From Desulfallas thermosapovorans DSM 6562 (GTDB taxonomy: Bacteria; Bacillota; Desulfotomaculia; Desulfotomaculales; Desulfallaceae), in assembly GCF_008124625.1 (NCBI RefSeq), contig NZ_VNHM01000018.1, forward strand, positions 1 through 50,209: DNA of 50,209 bases. The letters are read 5' to 3'. Made by a program: the position numbers and the translations under genes. Numbering within the stretch: position 1 is the stretch's first letter; each line of letters begins with the position of its first letter. Shown here piece after piece: positions 35,834-47,394 of the stretch. The notes beneath the pieces were generated by a model. It ran no database searches, was not told the origin of the DNA, and saw only the letters and a list, made by a program, of their open reading frames with translations.

Positions 35834-36460
35834 CTACTTGGAGTATAGCTCCACAATCAGGGTTTCTTGAACGGGGGCATCTATCTGCTCCCGGGAGGGA
35901 AGCGCCACCACCCGGCCTTTTAATTGCTCGGCGTCGTATTCCAGCCATGCCGGGGGTGTGTTGTCAGCAGCACGTTCAATCAATTCTTTAACCCGCGGCG
36001 ATTCCTTACTTTTTTCACGTACAACAATTTCATCCCCCACCCGTACCAGGAATGAAGGAATATTGGTTTTGCGCCCGTTTACAACAAAGTGACCGTGACG
36101 CACTAACTGGCGGGCCTCGTTACGTGAGGCGGCCAAACCCAGGCGGTATACCACGTTATCTAAACGGCGCTCCAGCAGGCGTAACAGGTTTTCACCGGTC
36201 ACACCAGGCTGCCTGGCGGCTTTTACATAATAATTCCGGAATTGTTTTTCCAATATACCGTAGAAGCGACGGGCTTTTTGTTTTTCCCTTAACTGCAGTC
36301 CGTACTCGGAAATCTTTTTACGACTCTGACCATGCTGACCGGGGGCATAACTACGGCGGTCAATACCGCATTTACCGGTATAGCAGCGGTCACCTTTAAG
36401 ATACAGCTTTTGACCTTCGCGACGGCACAGCTTGCACTGCGCACCCGTATATCTTGCCAT
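35834..36460 (-). CDS. rpsD: 30S ribosomal protein S4
   Basis: A 208-residue primary 16S rRNA binder that nucleates small-subunit assembly. The N-terminus has four cysteines in a zinc-binding layout (CKLC near residue 9-12, then CYTGKC), the C+ form. An S4 RNA-binding domain follows ([28 protein letters not shown]). In Bacillus rpsD is elsewhere; here it is within the alpha operon, as in many Clostridia. Confidence 0.97.
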   Translation of the reverse strand: MARYTGAQCKLCRREGQKLYLKGDRCYTGKCGIDRRSYAPGQHGQSRKKISEYGLQLREKQKARRFYGILEKQFRNYYVKAARQPGVTGENLLRLLERRLDNVVYRLGLAASRNEARQLVRHGHFVVNGRKTNIPSFLVRVGDEIVVREKSKESPRVKELIERAADNTPPAWLEYDAEQLKGRVVALPSREQIDAPVQETLIVELYSK

Positions 36461-36482
36461 AAGCTTTTCACTACACCTCCTC

Positions 36483-36872
36483 TTATACTCTCCGGCGCTT
36501 GGGCGGCCGGCATCCGTTATGGGGAACAGGTGTAACGTCTTTAATTACGCTAACTTCCAGGCCCACTGCCTGGAGGGAACGAATGGCGGCTTCGCGACCC
36601 GCACCGGGTCCCTTCACTGTCACTTCCAGCTCTTTCATGCCATGTTCCATAGCCTCCCGGGCAGCTTTTTCAGCGGCCATTTGGGCTGCAAAGGGGGTGC
36701 TCTTCCTTGATCCTTTAAAACCAACCCCGCCGGCACTGGCCCAGGAGATGGCGTTACCTTTGGTATCGGTGATGGTAACTATGGTATTGTTAAAGGTGGA
36801 CTTGATGTGGGCCACACCACGATCAATATTTTTACGTTCCTTTCTTCTGGTTCTGGTTGTTCTACGTGCCAT
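36483..36872 (-). CDS. rpsK: 30S ribosomal protein S11
   Basis: A 129-residue platform protein of the small subunit. After a basic start ([19 protein letters not shown]) come [29 protein letters not shown] and the invariant C-terminal [17 protein letters not shown]. It lies 22 bases before rpsD. Confidence 0.98.
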   Translation of the reverse strand: MARRTTRTRRKERKNIDRGVAHIKSTFNNTIVTITDTKGNAISWASAGGVGFKGSRKSTPFAAQMAAEKAAREAMEHGMKELEVTVKGPGAGREAAIRSLQAVGLEVSVIKDVTPVPHNGCRPPKRRRV

Positions 36873-36885
36873 TTATTTCACCCCC

Positions 36886-37257
36886 CTACTTCTTCCTGCG
36901 TACGCCAACGGTGCGTTTCGGTCCTTTGCGGGTCCTGGCGTTGTTCTTAGTGTTTTGGCCCCGTACCGGCAGCCCGCGGCGATGGCGCAAGCCTCTGTAG
37001 CAGCCGATTTCAATCAGCCGCTTGATGTTCATGGCTATTTCCCTGCGCAGGTCGCCCTCTACATGGTAGTTCTTTTCAATGGCATCCCTTAACCTGTTAA
37101 CTTCGTCCTCAGTCAGGTCCCGGATTCTGGTATCGGGATTAACTCCGGTTTGTTCTAGAATTTTTTGCGAAGTGGGCTTACCAATACCAAAAATATAGGT
37201 AAGACCAATTTCCACTCTTTTATCCCGCGGTAAATCCACACCCGCGATACGTGCCAT
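36886..37257 (-). CDS. rpsM: 30S ribosomal protein S13
   Basis: A protein of 123 residues that bridges the subunits and touches the P-site tRNA. It begins [21 protein letters not shown] and has the [14 protein letters not shown] motif and a basic tail. ATG 37257 is preferred over a TTG at 37266, which would be only 3 bases from GGAGG. The spacing to the ATG is 12 bases, a little long. Confidence 0.97.
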   Translation of the reverse strand: MARIAGVDLPRDKRVEIGLTYIFGIGKPTSQKILEQTGVNPDTRIRDLTEDEVNRLRDAIEKNYHVEGDLRREIAMNIKRLIEIGCYRGLRHRRGLPVRGQNTKNNARTRKGPKRTVGVRRKK

Positions 37258-37277
37258 TCTTTTCAAACACCTCCAAC

Positions 37278-37394
<117 letters not shown>

Positions 37395-37444
37395 TCAACC
37401 TCCTCGGCCTTTAGTTGAAAGACATGTATCGTTATTGCCTGTAA

Positions 37445-37663
37445 CTATTTAAAGCGGTAGACAATACGACCCCGGGTTAAATCGTACGGGGATAGTTCCA
37501 CCATCACCCGGTCCCCGGCTAAAATTCGGATAAAATTCATTCTGATTTTTCCGCTCACGTGAGCCAGTACCTTATGGCCGTTTTTCAGTTCCACCCGAAA
37601 CATGGCATTGGGCAACGGCTCAATTACGGTACCTTCCATTTCTATAACATCCTTACCTGACAT
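37445..37663 (-). CDS. infA: Translation initiation factor IF-1
   Basis: A 72-residue OB-fold protein that occupies the A site during initiation. [21 protein letters not shown] through GRIVYRFK is near-invariant. ATG 37663 is chosen to match the family start. The AAAGGAGG lies about 15 bases away, longer than usual, while a TTG at 37678 would be too close to it. Confidence 0.96.
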   Translation of the reverse strand: MSGKDVIEMEGTVIEPLPNAMFRVELKNGHKVLAHVSGKIRMNFIRILAGDRVMVELSPYDLTRGRIVYRFK

Positions 37664-37684
37664 TAGATAAAAAACCAACCTCCT

Positions 37685-37975
37685 TTAAAATGGCGGCTCT
37701 TCCGCGTTGCCCATCAGGCGCAAAATAGCCCTGCGTATTTCAGCGTTACTAATGCGCTGGCCTGATTTCAACTTATCAACAATCTCCCCGGCGATCTGCG
37801 GGTGTATAATGAGATGTTTAATGTTCTTTTTTTTGGGATTCTCCAATCGTCTAACCATGCCATCGACGGCAAGCACATATTTACCATCAATAACGTCAAT
37901 CACCAGATAAAAACTGCCACTGTCCCGCCCGGCCTTGGGTTCCACCAGTTGCCCCGGAGTTATCCTGACTTTCAT
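37685..37975 (-). CDS. KOW-domain RNA-binding protein
   Basis: A 96-residue protein. Its first 50 residues (MKVRITPGQLVEPKAGRDSG, then FYLVIDVIDGKYVLAVDG) resemble the KOW/L14e-type RNA-binding fold, followed by RRLENPKKKNIKHL and a helical tail. Clostridia often have this small gene between map and infA, where it probably binds RNA in ribosome assembly or translation, but its role is not known. ATG 37975 has GGAGG about 10 bases before. Confidence 0.82.
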   Translation of the reverse strand: MKVRITPGQLVEPKAGRDSGSFYLVIDVIDGKYVLAVDGMVRRLENPKKKNIKHLIIHPQIAGEIVDKLKSGQRISNAEIRRAILRLMGNAEEPPF

Positions 37976-38069
37976 TAACAACCAACCTCCCGCTCAACCA
38001 GCGCGTATATACACAGTCCTTTGTTCGAACACCTTGCCCAAGGTCTTGGTCACCGGCAGGCACAGACTG

Positions 38070-38816
38070 TTACGGCAATGTCAGTATCACCGGCTCGCCG
38101 TCGGTAATAACAATGGTATGCTCAAAGTGAGCCGACGGTTGGCCGTCCCTTGTCACCACTGTCCAATTATCCGGAAGAGTTTGCACATGATATGTGCCCA
38201 TATTTACCATCGGTTCTATCGCTAATGTCATGCCTGCTTTAAGCCGTGGCCCCCGTCCGGGCCGGCCATAGTTAGGTACCTGGGGTTCCTCATGCATTTG
38301 GCTGCCGATACCGTGCCCCACGTAATCTCTGACCACGGAAAAACCGTTTTTCTCCACATAAGTTTGTACTGCATGGGATATATCGGAGAGCCGGTTGCCG
38401 CACCTGGCCATACTAATACCCACCGCAAGCGATTCACGGGTTACATCCAGTAATTTTTGCAGCTGGGCAGAAATTTCGCCTACAGCAAAGGTCCGGGCAT
38501 GATCACCGTAATATCCATTTATTTCCGCACCAATGTCAATACTAATAATATCCCCGTTTTCCAATTCTCTTAAACCAGGTATACCATGTACCACCTGTTC
38601 ATTAACCGACGCGCATATAGTGGCTGGAAAGCCATATAATCCTTTGAAGGCCGGGGTGGCACCCATGGACAGGATATACTCCTCGGCTATCCGGTCCAGT
38701 TCCGCAGTGGTTACCCCGGGTTTAATCACCCGGGCCAATTCTTCCAGGGCACCCGCCACCACCTGACCGGCCTTGCGCATATAGGATAATTCCCGTTCGG
38801 ATTTACAGATAATCAT
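38070..38816 (-). CDS. map: Type I methionine aminopeptidase
   Basis: A 248-residue metalloprotease that removes the first methionine from new proteins. The metal and catalytic residues are visible: the His in [10 protein letters not shown], two Asp in [20 protein letters not shown], the His in [12 protein letters not shown], the Glu in AIEPMVNMG and the Glu in [10 protein letters not shown]. It starts 13 bases after secY, without the adenylate kinase gene usually in between. Confidence 0.97.
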   Translation of the reverse strand: MIICKSERELSYMRKAGQVVAGALEELARVIKPGVTTAELDRIAEEYILSMGATPAFKGLYGFPATICASVNEQVVHGIPGLRELENGDIISIDIGAEINGYYGDHARTFAVGEISAQLQKLLDVTRESLAVGISMARCGNRLSDISHAVQTYVEKNGFSVVRDYVGHGIGSQMHEEPQVPNYGRPGRGPRLKAGMTLAIEPMVNMGTYHVQTLPDNWTVVTRDGQPSAHFEHTIVITDGEPVILTLP

Positions 38817-38829
38817 ACGTACACCCCGG

Positions 38830-40107
38830 CTACTTGATAAATCCTTGGTAGCTGCGCATTAAAAGCTGTGACTCGATTTGTTTCATGGTGTCCAGAGCCA
38901 CACCAACCACAATGAGAAGGGCCGTGCCGCCAAAATAAATATTCGGTATCCTGGTGGCCAGCAATACAAAGTTGGGCAGGATGGCTATTAATGCCAGGAA
39001 AACAGCCCCGGCCAGTGTGATACGATTCATTACCCTGGCAATATATTCAGCTGTTGGTCGCCCCGGTCTGATACCGGGAATAAAGCCGCCGTACTTTTTG
39101 ATGTTGTCGGCCATATCCACGGGGTTCATGATTACTGCAGTGTAAAAATAAGTAAATCCAATAATCAGCAAAGCATAAAGTATAGTGTGAGCTGCTGAAT
39201 TCCAGCCAAAGTAATTTACATAAAACTGCGCAATGGCTGAGCCCTGGAACCACCGGGCAATTTGTTCGGGAAACATTAGTAACGAGGAAGCAAAAATTAC
39301 CGGTATCACGCCAGCCTGGTTCACTTTAAGGGGCAGGTGAGTGGTTTGGCCGCCGTAAACCCGGCGCCCCACCACACGCTTGGCGTATTGTACGGGAATC
39401 CGCCTTTGGCCTTCCTGGACAGCTACCACCGCGGCAATGACCAGAGCACCGATAACCAGCAAGATAAGCAGGCTGAGCACATTTATGGTGCCGGCCTCAA
39501 GCTGCAGGTATAAGTTCTGGATACCGGACGGCAAGCGGCTTACAATACCGGCAAATATCAGCAGTGAAATACCGTTGCCGACACCCCGTTCGGTAATCTG
39601 CTCACCGATCCACATCAGTAAAGTTGTACCTGCCGTAAGGGTGAATACTATTACAGCATAGCTGAAAAAGCCCGGGTTATGCAAAACCCCGTAGTTGCCC
39701 ATCATTACACTCATACCGACGGCCTGCAAAAAAGCCAGTACCACCGTAAAATAACGGGTATACTGTGAAATTTTCTTGCGTCCCTCTTCGCCTTCCTTGG
39801 CCAGGCGTTCCAGATGCGGAATAACCACTGTCAGTAGCTGCATAATAATGGAGGCATTAATATAAGGGATAATGCTCATGGCAAAAACGGAAAAACTCTT
39901 GAAGGCGCCGCCGGAAATAACATCAAAGAAACCCAATATTATACCGGCGGTGCTGATCAGTTCACGAAACGCGTCAACATCCACCCCGGGTACGGGTATG
40001 TGTGCTCCCACCCGAAATATAAAGATCATGGATAAGGTGAACAAAAGCTTGGTGCGCAGCTCACTGACCTTAAAGGCACCCTTCAAGCCGTCCAGCATCT
40101 GAGGCAT
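38830..40107 (-). CDS. secY: Protein translocase subunit SecY
   Basis: A 425-residue channel of the Sec pathway with ten membrane helices. It has [13 protein letters not shown] near the start, [14 protein letters not shown], the basic loop [19 protein letters not shown] that binds SecA and the ribosome, and the C-terminal [22 protein letters not shown]. It immediately follows rplO (1-base gap), as in the spc operon. Confidence 0.98.
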   Translation of the reverse strand: MPQMLDGLKGAFKVSELRTKLLFTLSMIFIFRVGAHIPVPGVDVDAFRELISTAGIILGFFDVISGGAFKSFSVFAMSIIPYINASIIMQLLTVVIPHLERLAKEGEEGRKKISQYTRYFTVVLAFLQAVGMSVMMGNYGVLHNPGFFSYAVIVFTLTAGTTLLMWIGEQITERGVGNGISLLIFAGIVSRLPSGIQNLYLQLEAGTINVLSLLILLVIGALVIAAVVAVQEGQRRIPVQYAKRVVGRRVYGGQTTHLPLKVNQAGVIPVIFASSLLMFPEQIARWFQGSAIAQFYVNYFGWNSAAHTILYALLIIGFTYFYTAVIMNPVDMADNIKKYGGFIPGIRPGRPTAEYIARVMNRITLAGAVFLALIAILPNFVLLATRIPNIYFGGTALLIVVGVALDTMKQIESQLLMRSYQGFIK

Positions 40108-40108
40108 T

Positions 40109-40552
40109 TTATATCACCTCGGCCTTGCCGCCGGCGGCCTCGATTTTTTGCAGCGCCGACTTGCTAAATGCATGGGCCTTAATGGTTAATGGTTTTTCCA
40201 GGTTGCCTTCGCCCAGTATCTTAACCCCGTCCTGTATTTTTCTGATCACTCTGGCTTCCAATAAAACTTCCGGGGTCACCTCGGTACCATTTTCAAAGCG
40301 ATTCAGTTTATCCAGGTTAACTGTGGTAATCTCCTTTTTAAAAGGTGCATTGGTGAATCCCCGCTTGGGCATACGTCTTTGCAAGGGCATTTGGCCGCCC
40401 TCAAATCCGGGTCTTACTCCGCCGCCGCTGCGGGCTTTTTGACCTTTATGGCCACGCCCGGCGGTTTTACCCAATCCGGATCCGATGCCCTGGCCTTTAC
40501 GGGTGGGTTTGCGCCGGGATCCAGGGGTGGGTTTCAGTTCATGCAGGTTCAT
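40109..40552 (-). CDS. rplO: 50S ribosomal protein L15
   Basis: A 147-residue protein of late large-subunit assembly. The flexible N-terminus [25 protein letters not shown] is diagnostic, followed by [18 protein letters not shown]. Confidence 0.97.
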   Translation of the reverse strand: MNLHELKPTPGSRRKPTRKGQGIGSGLGKTAGRGHKGQKARSGGGVRPGFEGGQMPLQRRMPKRGFTNAPFKKEITTVNLDKLNRFENGTEVTPEVLLEARVIRKIQDGVKILGEGNLEKPLTIKAHAFSKSALQKIEAAGGKAEVI

Positions 40553-40564
40553 GGTGCACCTCCT

Positions 40565-40744
40565 TTACACTTCCTCCACTTTTAGTAAATGGGACACTTT
40601 GCTGATGGCGCCCCTTATCTGGGGTGTATCTTCCTGAATTACAAAGCTGTTGGTCTTTTTAAGCCCCAGGGCGCGCACAGTTTTTCTTTGGGTCTCCGGG
40701 CGCCCAATGACGCTCCTGACCAGGGTAATCTTCAACTTGGCCAC
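40565..40744 (-). CDS. rpmD: 50S ribosomal protein L30
   Basis: A 59-residue protein starting at GTG 40744: [20 protein letters not shown], then [14 protein letters not shown]. All its family motifs are present (L-x-R-S-x-I-G and the LGL-K turn). It sits between rpsE and rplO, as expected. Confidence 0.95.
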   Translation of the reverse strand: MAKLKITLVRSVIGRPETQRKTVRALGLKKTNSFVIQEDTPQIRGAISKVSHLLKVEEV

Positions 40745-40756
40745 AACTAAAACCCC

Positions 40757-41257
40757 CTAACCCAGCAGTTCTTCCACTGATTTATTGCGCATGCGGGCTA
40801 CCTGTTCCGGCGTTTTCAGCATTTTAATGGCTTCAAAAGTGGCACGCACTACATTATTGGCATTATTGGAGCCCAGGGACTTGGTCAGTACATCCTTTAC
40901 ACCGGCCAGCTCCATAATAGCCCTTACGGGACCGCCCGCAATAACGCCGGTACCGGGTGCGGCAGGTTTTAACAGTACCTTACCGGCGCCAAACCGTCCA
41001 ATCACTTCATGCGGAATGGTAGATCCCGCAAATGGTACGTGAATAAGCTTTTTCTTGGCGTCTTCCACAGCCTTCCGTATAGCTTCAGGCACTTCACTGG
41101 CTTTGCCCAGACCGGCACCAACCGTGCCTTTCTCGTCTCCGACAACTACCAGGGCCGAAAAGCTGAACCGCCTGCCGCCCTTGACCACTTTAGCCACGCG
41201 ATTGATAAATACTACTTTTTCGGAAAACTCGGACTTGGGTGGTTCAAATCTTGACAC
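40757..41257 (-). CDS. rpsE: 30S ribosomal protein S5
   Basis: A 166-residue protein that helps fidelity and mRNA unwinding. [38 protein letters not shown] and [19 protein letters not shown] are typical. Confidence 0.97.
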   Translation of the reverse strand: MSRFEPPKSEFSEKVVFINRVAKVVKGGRRFSFSALVVVGDEKGTVGAGLGKASEVPEAIRKAVEDAKKKLIHVPFAGSTIPHEVIGRFGAGKVLLKPAAPGTGVIAGGPVRAIMELAGVKDVLTKSLGSNNANNVVRATFEAIKMLKTPEQVARMRNKSVEELLG

Positions 41258-41286
41258 CGTTTCCCCTCCTTTTTAACCGATACATC

Positions 41287-41652
41287 TTAGAATTCAAGGC
41301 CGCCCTCCCTGGCTCCATCGGCCAGGGCCTTGACCCGCCCGTGATATACATAACCAGCCCGGTCAAACACCACTTTTTTGATACCCTTTTCCAGTGCCTT
41401 GGCCGCAATTAGTTTACCCACTGCTGCAGCCGCCTCCTTGTTGCCCCCGGAAACCGTACCTTTTATTTCGGGCGAAAGGGACGACGCGGTCACCAGGGTT
41501 TCACCGCGTTCATCATTAATTATCTGGGCGTATATGTTGTTGAGACTGCGGTACACGTTCAGCCTGGGACGCTGGCCGCTGCCTTTTACCCTGTTACGCA
41601 CACGCTGCTGACGTTTCTTGCGCAGCGCATTACGATCAGGCTTATTAATCAT
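41287..41652 (-). CDS. rplR: 50S ribosomal protein L18
   Basis: A 121-residue 5S rRNA-binding protein. [20 protein letters not shown], then NIYAQIIND, and the C-terminal [20 protein letters not shown] are family marks. Confidence 0.97.
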   Translation of the reverse strand: MINKPDRNALRKKRQQRVRNRVKGSGQRPRLNVYRSLNNIYAQIINDERGETLVTASSLSPEIKGTVSGGNKEAAAAVGKLIAAKALEKGIKKVVFDRAGYVYHGRVKALADGAREGGLEF

Positions 41653-41673
41653 GCCACTTCACTCCTTCCCCCG

Positions 41674-42219
41674 TTAACGTTTAACCCCGGCTTTGCCTAC
41701 CTTGCGGCGGATATGTTCACCCTCGTATTTAATACCTTTACCCTTGTAAGGTTCGGGTTCCCTTACCGCACGAATATTGGCCGCAATGGCACCAACCAAT
41801 TCCTTGTCTATACCCTTGACACATATTTTGGTTGGAGTAGGCACTTCAATCTGTATTCCCTGCGGTGGTTCGATCTCCACCGGATGTGAATAACCCACGG
41901 TTAATACCAGTTTATTGCCCTGCATGGCAGCCCGGTAACCCACACCCACCAGTTCCAAATTTTTCTGGAATCCGTTGGCAACGCCCTGCACCATATTGTT
42001 GAGCAGGGTGCGGGTTAGACCGTGTAAAGACCTGTGCAATTTATTGTCCGATGGTCTTTCCACTACCATGGTACGATCATCTAAAAATTTGATTTGCATG
42101 TCCCGGTGAAACTCTCTTTCCAGCTTCCCTTTGGGTCCCTCGACCCGGACGGTATTTCCTTCCACCGTGACCGTGACCTTATCGGGAAGCGGCACCGGTT
42201 TTTTGCCGATTCTGCTCAT
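41674..42219 (-). CDS. rplF: 50S ribosomal protein L6
   Basis: A 181-residue protein near the factor-binding site of the large subunit. It begins [16 protein letters not shown] and ends with the invariant [20 protein letters not shown]. Two similar halves are visible. Confidence 0.97.
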   Translation of the reverse strand: MSRIGKKPVPLPDKVTVTVEGNTVRVEGPKGKLEREFHRDMQIKFLDDRTMVVERPSDNKLHRSLHGLTRTLLNNMVQGVANGFQKNLELVGVGYRAAMQGNKLVLTVGYSHPVEIEPPQGIQIEVPTPTKICVKGIDKELVGAIAANIRAVREPEPYKGKGIKYEGEHIRRKVGKAGVKR

Positions 42220-42244
42220 GCCTTACACCTCCTATGCCCCCGCG

Positions 42245-42643
42245 CTACCAGACGTAGCAGATTACCTCGCCGCCGAGGCCCTCTTTACGGGCTTTTTTGT
42301 CTGTCATAATCCCCCGGGAGGTGGATATTATGGCAATGCCCAGCCCACCCAGCACCTTGGGAATGGAATCCTTGCGGACATAGACCCGCAAACCTGGTTT
42401 GGATATACGCTTGAGACCGGTAATAACCCGTTCTTTACCGGCATTGTACTTGAGGTAAACACGAAGAATACCCTGTTTGCCGTCCTCGATATACTCGTAA
42501 TCCCTGATAAAACCTTCCTGTTTGAGAATTTCTGCAATGGCTCGCTTCACCCTGGAAGCGGGTGCTTCAATTTTATCGTGATAAACCATATTGCCGTTTC
42601 TGATACGGGTCAAAAAATCGGCAACAGGATCAGTCATCACCAT
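42245..42643 (-). CDS. rpsH: 30S ribosomal protein S8
   Basis: A 132-residue central-domain assembly protein. [16 protein letters not shown] is typical; the frame begins two codons before this, at ATG 42643, which has GGAGG 10 bases upstream. Later [20 protein letters not shown] is the conserved C-terminal rRNA contact. Confidence 0.97.
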   Translation of the reverse strand: MVMTDPVADFLTRIRNGNMVYHDKIEAPASRVKRAIAEILKQEGFIRDYEYIEDGKQGILRVYLKYNAGKERVITGLKRISKPGLRVYVRKDSIPKVLGGLGIAIISTSRGIMTDKKARKEGLGGEVICYVW

Positions 42644-42664
42644 CTAAGGAATACCTCCTTCCTT

Positions 42665-42850
42665 TTACCAACTGGCCTTCCTCAGTCCGGGTATCTCGCC
42701 TTTATATGCCAACTCCCGGAAACATACCCTGCAAATCCCGAACTTGCGCATGTAAGCATGAGGCCGGCCACAAATATTGCACCTGTTGTGCGCCCGCACT
42801 GAAAATTTGGGAGGGCGCTTGGACCTGGCGATCATCGACTTTTTCGCCAC
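42665..42850 (-). CDS. rpsZ: 30S ribosomal protein S14, zinc-binding type
   Basis: A 61-residue protein with a zinc ribbon: CNIC in [17 protein letters not shown] and CRVC a little later. This is the short C+ (type Z) form rather than the long zinc-free form. Confidence 0.96.
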   Translation of the reverse strand: MAKKSMIARSKRPPKFSVRAHNRCNICGRPHAYMRKFGICRVCFRELAYKGEIPGLRKASW

Positions 42851-42883
42851 ACATTTCCCTCCTTTGGCTATAAAATAATATCA

Positions 42884-43426
42884 TCAGGCAGCTTTAAAGG
42901 GCATACCCAGTAAACGGAGCAACTCCCGTGCTTCCTCGTCTGTCCGGGCCGTGGTAACAAAGATTATATCCATACCCCTGACCTTATCGATTTTATCATA
43001 TTCTATCTCAGGGAAAATAAGCTGTTCCCGTACGCCCATGGTGTAATTGCCGCGCCCGTCGAATGACTTCGGGGATATCCCGCGGAAGTCGCGCACCCGC
43101 GGCAGGGCAATATTAAACAGCCTGTCAACAAACTCGTACATACGGTCACCACGCAGCGTGACCTTACAGCCGACGGTCATTCCGGCACGCAGTTTGAAGG
43201 CGGCAATGGACTTTTTCGCTTTCGTCACCACGGGACGCTGGCCGGTGATAATCATCAAATCATTGACAGCGGCGTCAATGGCCTTACTGTTCTGAATGGC
43301 TTCACCCACCCCCATATTGACAACTACCTTTTCCAACCTGGGCACCTGCATGGGGTTTTTATAGCCGAAACGTTCCATCATCGCCTTAACAACTTCATCT
43401 TTGAATTTATCCTTAAGCCTAGGCAC
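42884..43426 (-). CDS. rplE: 50S ribosomal protein L5
   Basis: A 180-residue 5S rRNA partner in the central protuberance. It shows [35 protein letters not shown] and the [20 protein letters not shown] loop. Confidence 0.97.
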   Translation of the reverse strand: MPRLKDKFKDEVVKAMMERFGYKNPMQVPRLEKVVVNMGVGEAIQNSKAIDAAVNDLMIITGQRPVVTKAKKSIAAFKLRAGMTVGCKVTLRGDRMYEFVDRLFNIALPRVRDFRGISPKSFDGRGNYTMGVREQLIFPEIEYDKIDKVRGMDIIFVTTARTDEEARELLRLLGMPFKAA

Positions 43427-43450
43427 ACCAATACCCTCCTTCCGCGCAGG

Positions 43451-43777
43451 TTAGTTGAGCACTTCCCCGCATTTCTTGCACTGGCGAACCTTTTTGCCGT
43501 CCTCCAGTATTTTTTTGCCCACCCGGGTGGGTTTGTTGCATTTATTGCAATACAGCATCACATTGGAGCTGTGGATAGGTGCCTCTTTTTCCGTAATACC
43601 GCCTTGCGGCATGCTACGGCTGGGCTTGATATGGCGCTTTACCTTGTTAACCCCTTCCACGATAACACGGCTTTTCAGGGGTTGAACTTCCAACACCTTG
43701 CCCTTTTTACCTGCACTTTTGCCCCGAATTACCAACACTGTATCGCCTTTACGCACATGCACTTTGGGTTTGGTCAT
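43451..43777 (-). CDS. rplX: 50S ribosomal protein L24
   Basis: A 108-residue assembly initiator. An N-terminal KOW domain ([21 protein letters not shown]) is followed by the [19 protein letters not shown] region. The C-terminal part contains cysteines (C in [10 protein letters not shown] and in QCKKCGEV) that could bind zinc. Confidence 0.97.
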   Translation of the reverse strand: MTKPKVHVRKGDTVLVIRGKSAGKKGKVLEVQPLKSRVIVEGVNKVKRHIKPSRSMPQGGITEKEAPIHSSNVMLYCNKCNKPTRVGKKILEDGKKVRQCKKCGEVLN

Positions 43778-43806
43778 ATCCGTTACACCTCCTGTAGCGG
43801 CATCTA

Positions 43807-44175
43807 CTACAATACTTCCGGGGCCAGGGAGACGATTTTCATATAATCATGCTCTCTTAATTCCCGGGCCACGGGCCCAAATATACGAGTGCCACGTGGA
43901 GTTCCGTCATCCTTAATAATTACTGCGGCGTTTTCATCGAATTTAATGTAGGACCCATCGGGTCTCCGCACTTCCTTTTTGGTGCGCACGATAACTGCTT
44001 TGACCACGTCACCCTTCTTAACAACGCCGCCTGGTGTGGCTTCCTTGACGGAGGCGATTACCACATCACCCAGGCTGGCATACCGGCGCATAGAACCGCC
44101 CGGTACACGAATACACATCAGCTTTCGAGCACCGGTATTATCTGCTGCTCTAAGCATAGACTGTACTTGAATCAC
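43807..44175 (-). CDS. rplN: 50S ribosomal protein L14
   Basis: A 122-residue protein at the subunit interface. It begins [20 protein letters not shown] and contains [20 protein letters not shown] and [14 protein letters not shown], all diagnostic. Confidence 0.98.
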   Translation of the reverse strand: MIQVQSMLRAADNTGARKLMCIRVPGGSMRRYASLGDVVIASVKEATPGGVVKKGDVVKAVIVRTKKEVRRPDGSYIKFDENAAVIIKDDGTPRGTRIFGPVARELREHDYMKIVSLAPEVL

Positions 44176-44219
44176 TTAAGTTAGCCTCCTTCGCACAATA
44201 ACCGGCGGGCTACCGGCGG

Positions 44220-44483
44220 CTACAATTGCTCCGCCCTGCGCAATATTTCCACCACACGCCACCGCTTATCCTTGGACAAGGGCCTGGTTTCCATTATTCT
44301 TACCTTATCGCCGATATTGCACATATTTTGTTCATCATGAGCCTTGTATTTCTTGGTTTGCCTGATGGTGCGGCCGTAAAGCGGGTGTCTGACCAGTGTT
44401 TCCACTGCGATAACCGCGGTTTTATCCATTTTATTGCTTACCACCACACCGGTTTGAGATTTGCGCATATTGCGCTCCGTCAA
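44220..44483 (-). CDS. rpsQ: 30S ribosomal protein S17
   Basis: An 87-residue OB-fold 16S rRNA binder: [20 protein letters not shown] and [20 protein letters not shown]. The start is TTG 44483, with GGGGG 8 bases before. Confidence 0.96.
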   Translation of the reverse strand: MTERNMRKSQTGVVVSNKMDKTAVIAVETLVRHPLYGRTIRQTKKYKAHDEQNMCNIGDKVRIMETRPLSKDKRWRVVEILRRAEQL

Positions 44484-44521
44484 CCTGGCTACCCCCTTCC
44501 TGCCGGGATATTATGTTTTTA

Positions 44522-44725
44522 CTATGCCCGCTTGATACCAATTTCCCGTTCCCTGATCACAGTCTTGACGCGGGCAATATTTCTGCGCACTTCTTTTATA
44601 CGCATGGGATTATCCAGTTGTCCGGTAGCCAATTGAAAGCGTAACCGGAACAATTCGTCTTTGGTATCGTTCATTTTCTTGTGCAATTCTTCAACTGTCA
44701 TATCACGCAGTTCCTTAGCTTTCAC
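44522..44725 (-). CDS. rpmC: 50S ribosomal protein L29
   Basis: A 67-residue helical protein near the tunnel exit: [20 protein letters not shown] and [21 protein letters not shown] prefer GTG 44725, which gives the usual KAKELR start; another GTG three codons earlier (44734) is possible. Either way the start overlaps the end of rplP. Confidence 0.94.
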   Translation of the reverse strand: MKAKELRDMTVEELHKKMNDTKDELFRLRFQLATGQLDNPMRIKEVRRNIARVKTVIREREIGIKRA

Positions 44726-45149
44726 TTGCCTCACCTACTTCCCCACGTCTTACAAACTTGGTTTTAATGGGTAACTTGTGCGAGGCCAGGCGCATGGCCT
44801 CCCGGGCAACTTCTTCACTGACCCCGGCCAGTTCAAACAATATCCGGCCGGGTTTAACCACCGCCACCCACCATTCGGGGGCTCCCTTGCCGCTACCCAT
44901 ACGGGTTTCAGCCGGCTTCTTGGTTATTGGCTTGTCAGGAAATATTTTAATCCACACTTTACCGCCCCGCTTGATATAACGGGTCATGGCAATACGAGCG
45001 GCTTCAATTTGCCTGTTGGTAATCCAGCCAGGCTCCAGGGCTTTTAACCCGTATTCCCCGAAATGGACCTCATTGCCCCCCTTGGATTTACCCGAGGGCA
45101 TTGGTCCGCGGCGCTGCTTGCGGTATTTTACCCTTTTTGGAATGAGCAT
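44715..45149 (-). CDS. rplP: 50S ribosomal protein L16
   Basis: A 144-residue protein organising the A-site region. [25 protein letters not shown]-like [20 protein letters not shown] and [19 protein letters not shown] are diagnostic. Confidence 0.98.
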   Translation of the reverse strand: MLIPKRVKYRKQRRGPMPSGKSKGGNEVHFGEYGLKALEPGWITNRQIEAARIAMTRYIKRGGKVWIKIFPDKPITKKPAETRMGSGKGAPEWWVAVVKPGRILFELAGVSEEVAREAMRLASHKLPIKTKFVRRGEVGEASES

Positions 45150-45155
45150 TTAAGC

Positions 45156-45821
45156 CTATTCGCCTCCTTTACCGGCAGCGGTTCTTCTTACTTCCGGCAA
45201 AACTTCTCCTTTATATATCCAAACCTTTACTCCTATTTTTCCGTAAGTTGTATTTGCTTCGGCAAAACCGTAATCAATATCCGCCCTCAATGTATGCAGG
45301 GGTACTTTGCCCTCACTGTACCATTCCGTCCGGGCAATTTCCGCCCCGGCCAGCCGGCCGCTGCAGGAGATCTTAATCCCCTTGGCCCCCATCTTCATGG
45401 CCCGGCCAACACTTTGCTTCATAGCCCGGCGGAAAGCAATCCTTCTTTCCAACTGGGAAGCAACATTTTCCGCCAGCAATTGAGCGTCGATTTCGGGCAC
45501 CTTTATTTCAACTATGTTAATGTTGACATGCTTGCCGGTCATTTGTTCCAGTTGTTTACGCAAATTCTCCACTTCGGCACCACCGCGTCCGATAACAATA
45601 CCCGGTTTGGCGGTGTGAATGGATAATTTTATTTTATTGGCGGCCCGTTCAATCTGGATCCGGGCAATACCGGCGGCATACAGTTTCTTTTTAACAAACT
45701 TGCGGATATTGTAATCCTCCAGCAAAAGAGCGGAAAAATTCTTTTTATCCGCATACCATTTGCCTTCCCAGTCCCTTATGATGCCTATACGCAATCCGAT
45801 CGGATTTACCTTCTGGCCCAC
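45156..45821 (-). CDS. rpsC: 30S ribosomal protein S3
   Basis: A 221-residue protein at the mRNA entrance. It begins [20 protein letters not shown], has the KH RNA-binding core [19 protein letters not shown], and continues with [20 protein letters not shown]. Confidence 0.98.
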   Translation of the reverse strand: MGQKVNPIGLRIGIIRDWEGKWYADKKNFSALLLEDYNIRKFVKKKLYAAGIARIQIERAANKIKLSIHTAKPGIVIGRGGAEVENLRKQLEQMTGKHVNINIVEIKVPEIDAQLLAENVASQLERRIAFRRAMKQSVGRAMKMGAKGIKISCSGRLAGAEIARTEWYSEGKVPLHTLRADIDYGFAEANTTYGKIGVKVWIYKGEVLPEVRRTAAGKGGE

Positions 45822-45822
45822 A

Positions 45823-46167
45823 CTAACCCTCCTTCTTTTCTTTTAGTACCACGGTAATGTGGCTGGTACGGTGACGCAGTACATCCGCGCGGCCCATTGC
45901 CCGGGGCTGCCACCGCTTTAAGGTGGGTCCTTGGTCTACATAACAAGCGGCCACATACAGGTTATCCTTGTTCATATCATAATTATGTTCGGCATTGGCA
46001 GCTGCTGATTTAACCACTTTGGCTACGGGTACCGAAGCCCGCTTGGGTGTAAATTTTAAAATAGCCAGAGCCTCCTGCACATCCTTACCCCTGATGATGT
46101 CAATAACCTGACGTACTTTACGTGGGGAGATACGAATATATTTCGCCACCGCTTTTGCTTCTTGCAT
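45823..46167 (-). CDS. rplV: 50S ribosomal protein L22
   Basis: A 114-residue protein lining the exit tunnel, where mutations give macrolide resistance. [20 protein letters not shown] and the tunnel loop [20 protein letters not shown] are visible. It is 2 bases from rpsC. Confidence 0.97.
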   Translation of the reverse strand: MQEAKAVAKYIRISPRKVRQVIDIIRGKDVQEALAILKFTPKRASVPVAKVVKSAAANAEHNYDMNKDNLYVAACYVDQGPTLKRWQPRAMGRADVLRHRTSHITVVLKEKKEG

Positions 46168-46188
46168 GGTTTTACCCCCTTTACACGT

Positions 46189-46473
46189 TTACTTCAAAGC
46201 CGTAGACCTTTCAGTATGTGATCCGTGTCCCCTGAAAAGCCTCGTGGGGGCGAATTCGCCTAATTTATGCCCGACCATATCCTCGGTAATATATACGGGA
46301 ACATGCTTTCTACCATCATGCACCGCAATGGTATGCCCGATCATATCCGGGAAAATGGTGGAACGGCGGGACCAGGTCTTAATGACCCTTTTATCGCCCT
46401 TTTCGTTCATCTCTCGGATTCTTTTAAGGAGTTTCTCGTCACAATACGGGCCTTTTTTTAGAGAGCGACCCAT
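46189..46473 (-). CDS. rpsS: 30S ribosomal protein S19
   Basis: A 94-residue head protein: [38 protein letters not shown] and [15 protein letters not shown] 46473 has a perfect GGAAGGAGG at the right distance. A GTG seven codons earlier lies inside that site. Confidence 0.97.
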   Translation of the reverse strand: MGRSLKKGPYCDEKLLKRIREMNEKGDKRVIKTWSRRSTIFPDMIGHTIAVHDGRKHVPVYITEDMVGHKLGEFAPTRLFRGHGSHTERSTALK

Positions 46474-46509
46474 CGGCTGGCCTCCTTCCTGCACCTGTAC
46501 ATATACATA

Positions 46510-47334
46510 TTATTTACCGCGCCGCTTGACAATTAAGCGATCACTGGGTTTCTTCTTCCTGGTACGTGCGCCCAGCGCCGGTTTACCCCAGGGAGTAACC
46601 GGGTTCCTGCCGACGGGTGAGCGGCCTTCACCACCACCATGGGGGTGGTCCACAGGGTTCATAACCACACCGCGTACTGTCGGGCGCTTGCCCAGCCAGC
46701 GAGAGCGACCGGCTTTACCGATAGAAATGTTTTCGTGATCCACATTGCCCACCTGGCCGATGGTAGCCCGGCAGTCCTGTAATATCAAACGCATTTCGCC
46801 CGAAGGCATGCGCACGTGGGCGTATTTACCTTCCTTGGCCATAAGCTGCGCCGCAGCGCCGGCGGAGCGCACCAGTTGGCCGCCGCCCTTGGGATGCAGC
46901 TCAATGTTATGGATCATCGTACCCAGCGGGATATTGCGCAAAGCCAGGGCATTACCCACTTTGATATCGGCATCGGGCCCGGACTCCACCGTCTGTCCCA
47001 CCTGCAATCCCACCGGTGCAATTATATAACGTTTTTCACCGTCGGCATAATGCAAAAGGGCTATCCGTGCCGAGCGGTTGGGATCGTATTCAATGGTGGC
47101 AACCTTGGCCGGTATACCATCCTTATCCCGTTTAAAGTCAATTAACCGGTACTTCCTTTTGTGCCCGCCACCACGATGACGAACGGTTATTCTGCCGCTG
47201 GCATTTCTGCCGCCTTTTCTTTTAAGCGGTTCCAGCAGGGACTTTTCCGGTTCGGTGGCGGTTATTTCCTCGAAGGTCGATACAGTTACAAACCTCCGAC
47301 CCGGCGATGTGGGCTTGAATTTTTTAATCCCCAC
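46510..47334 (-). CDS. rplB: 50S ribosomal protein L2
   Basis: A 274-residue protein near the peptidyl-transferase centre. [37 protein letters not shown] and the histidine-rich [20 protein letters not shown] are diagnostic. GTG start at 47334, GGAGG 8 bases before. Confidence 0.98.
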   Translation of the reverse strand: MGIKKFKPTSPGRRFVTVSTFEEITATEPEKSLLEPLKRKGGRNASGRITVRHRGGGHKRKYRLIDFKRDKDGIPAKVATIEYDPNRSARIALLHYADGEKRYIIAPVGLQVGQTVESGPDADIKVGNALALRNIPLGTMIHNIELHPKGGGQLVRSAGAAAQLMAKEGKYAHVRMPSGEMRLILQDCRATIGQVGNVDHENISIGKAGRSRWLGKRPTVRGVVMNPVDHPHGGGEGRSPVGRNPVTPWGKPALGARTRKKKPSDRLIVKRRGK

Positions 47335-47394
47335 CTGGTTTCCCTCCTTATCGCACCCCCGCGTCCACTATAATGAAAGCGAAGGGTCATTTCA

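Noticed and set aside
45063-45626. A 187-codon plus-strand frame opposite rpsC
   Set aside because: Antisense of an invariant ribosomal protein; composition not protein-like.
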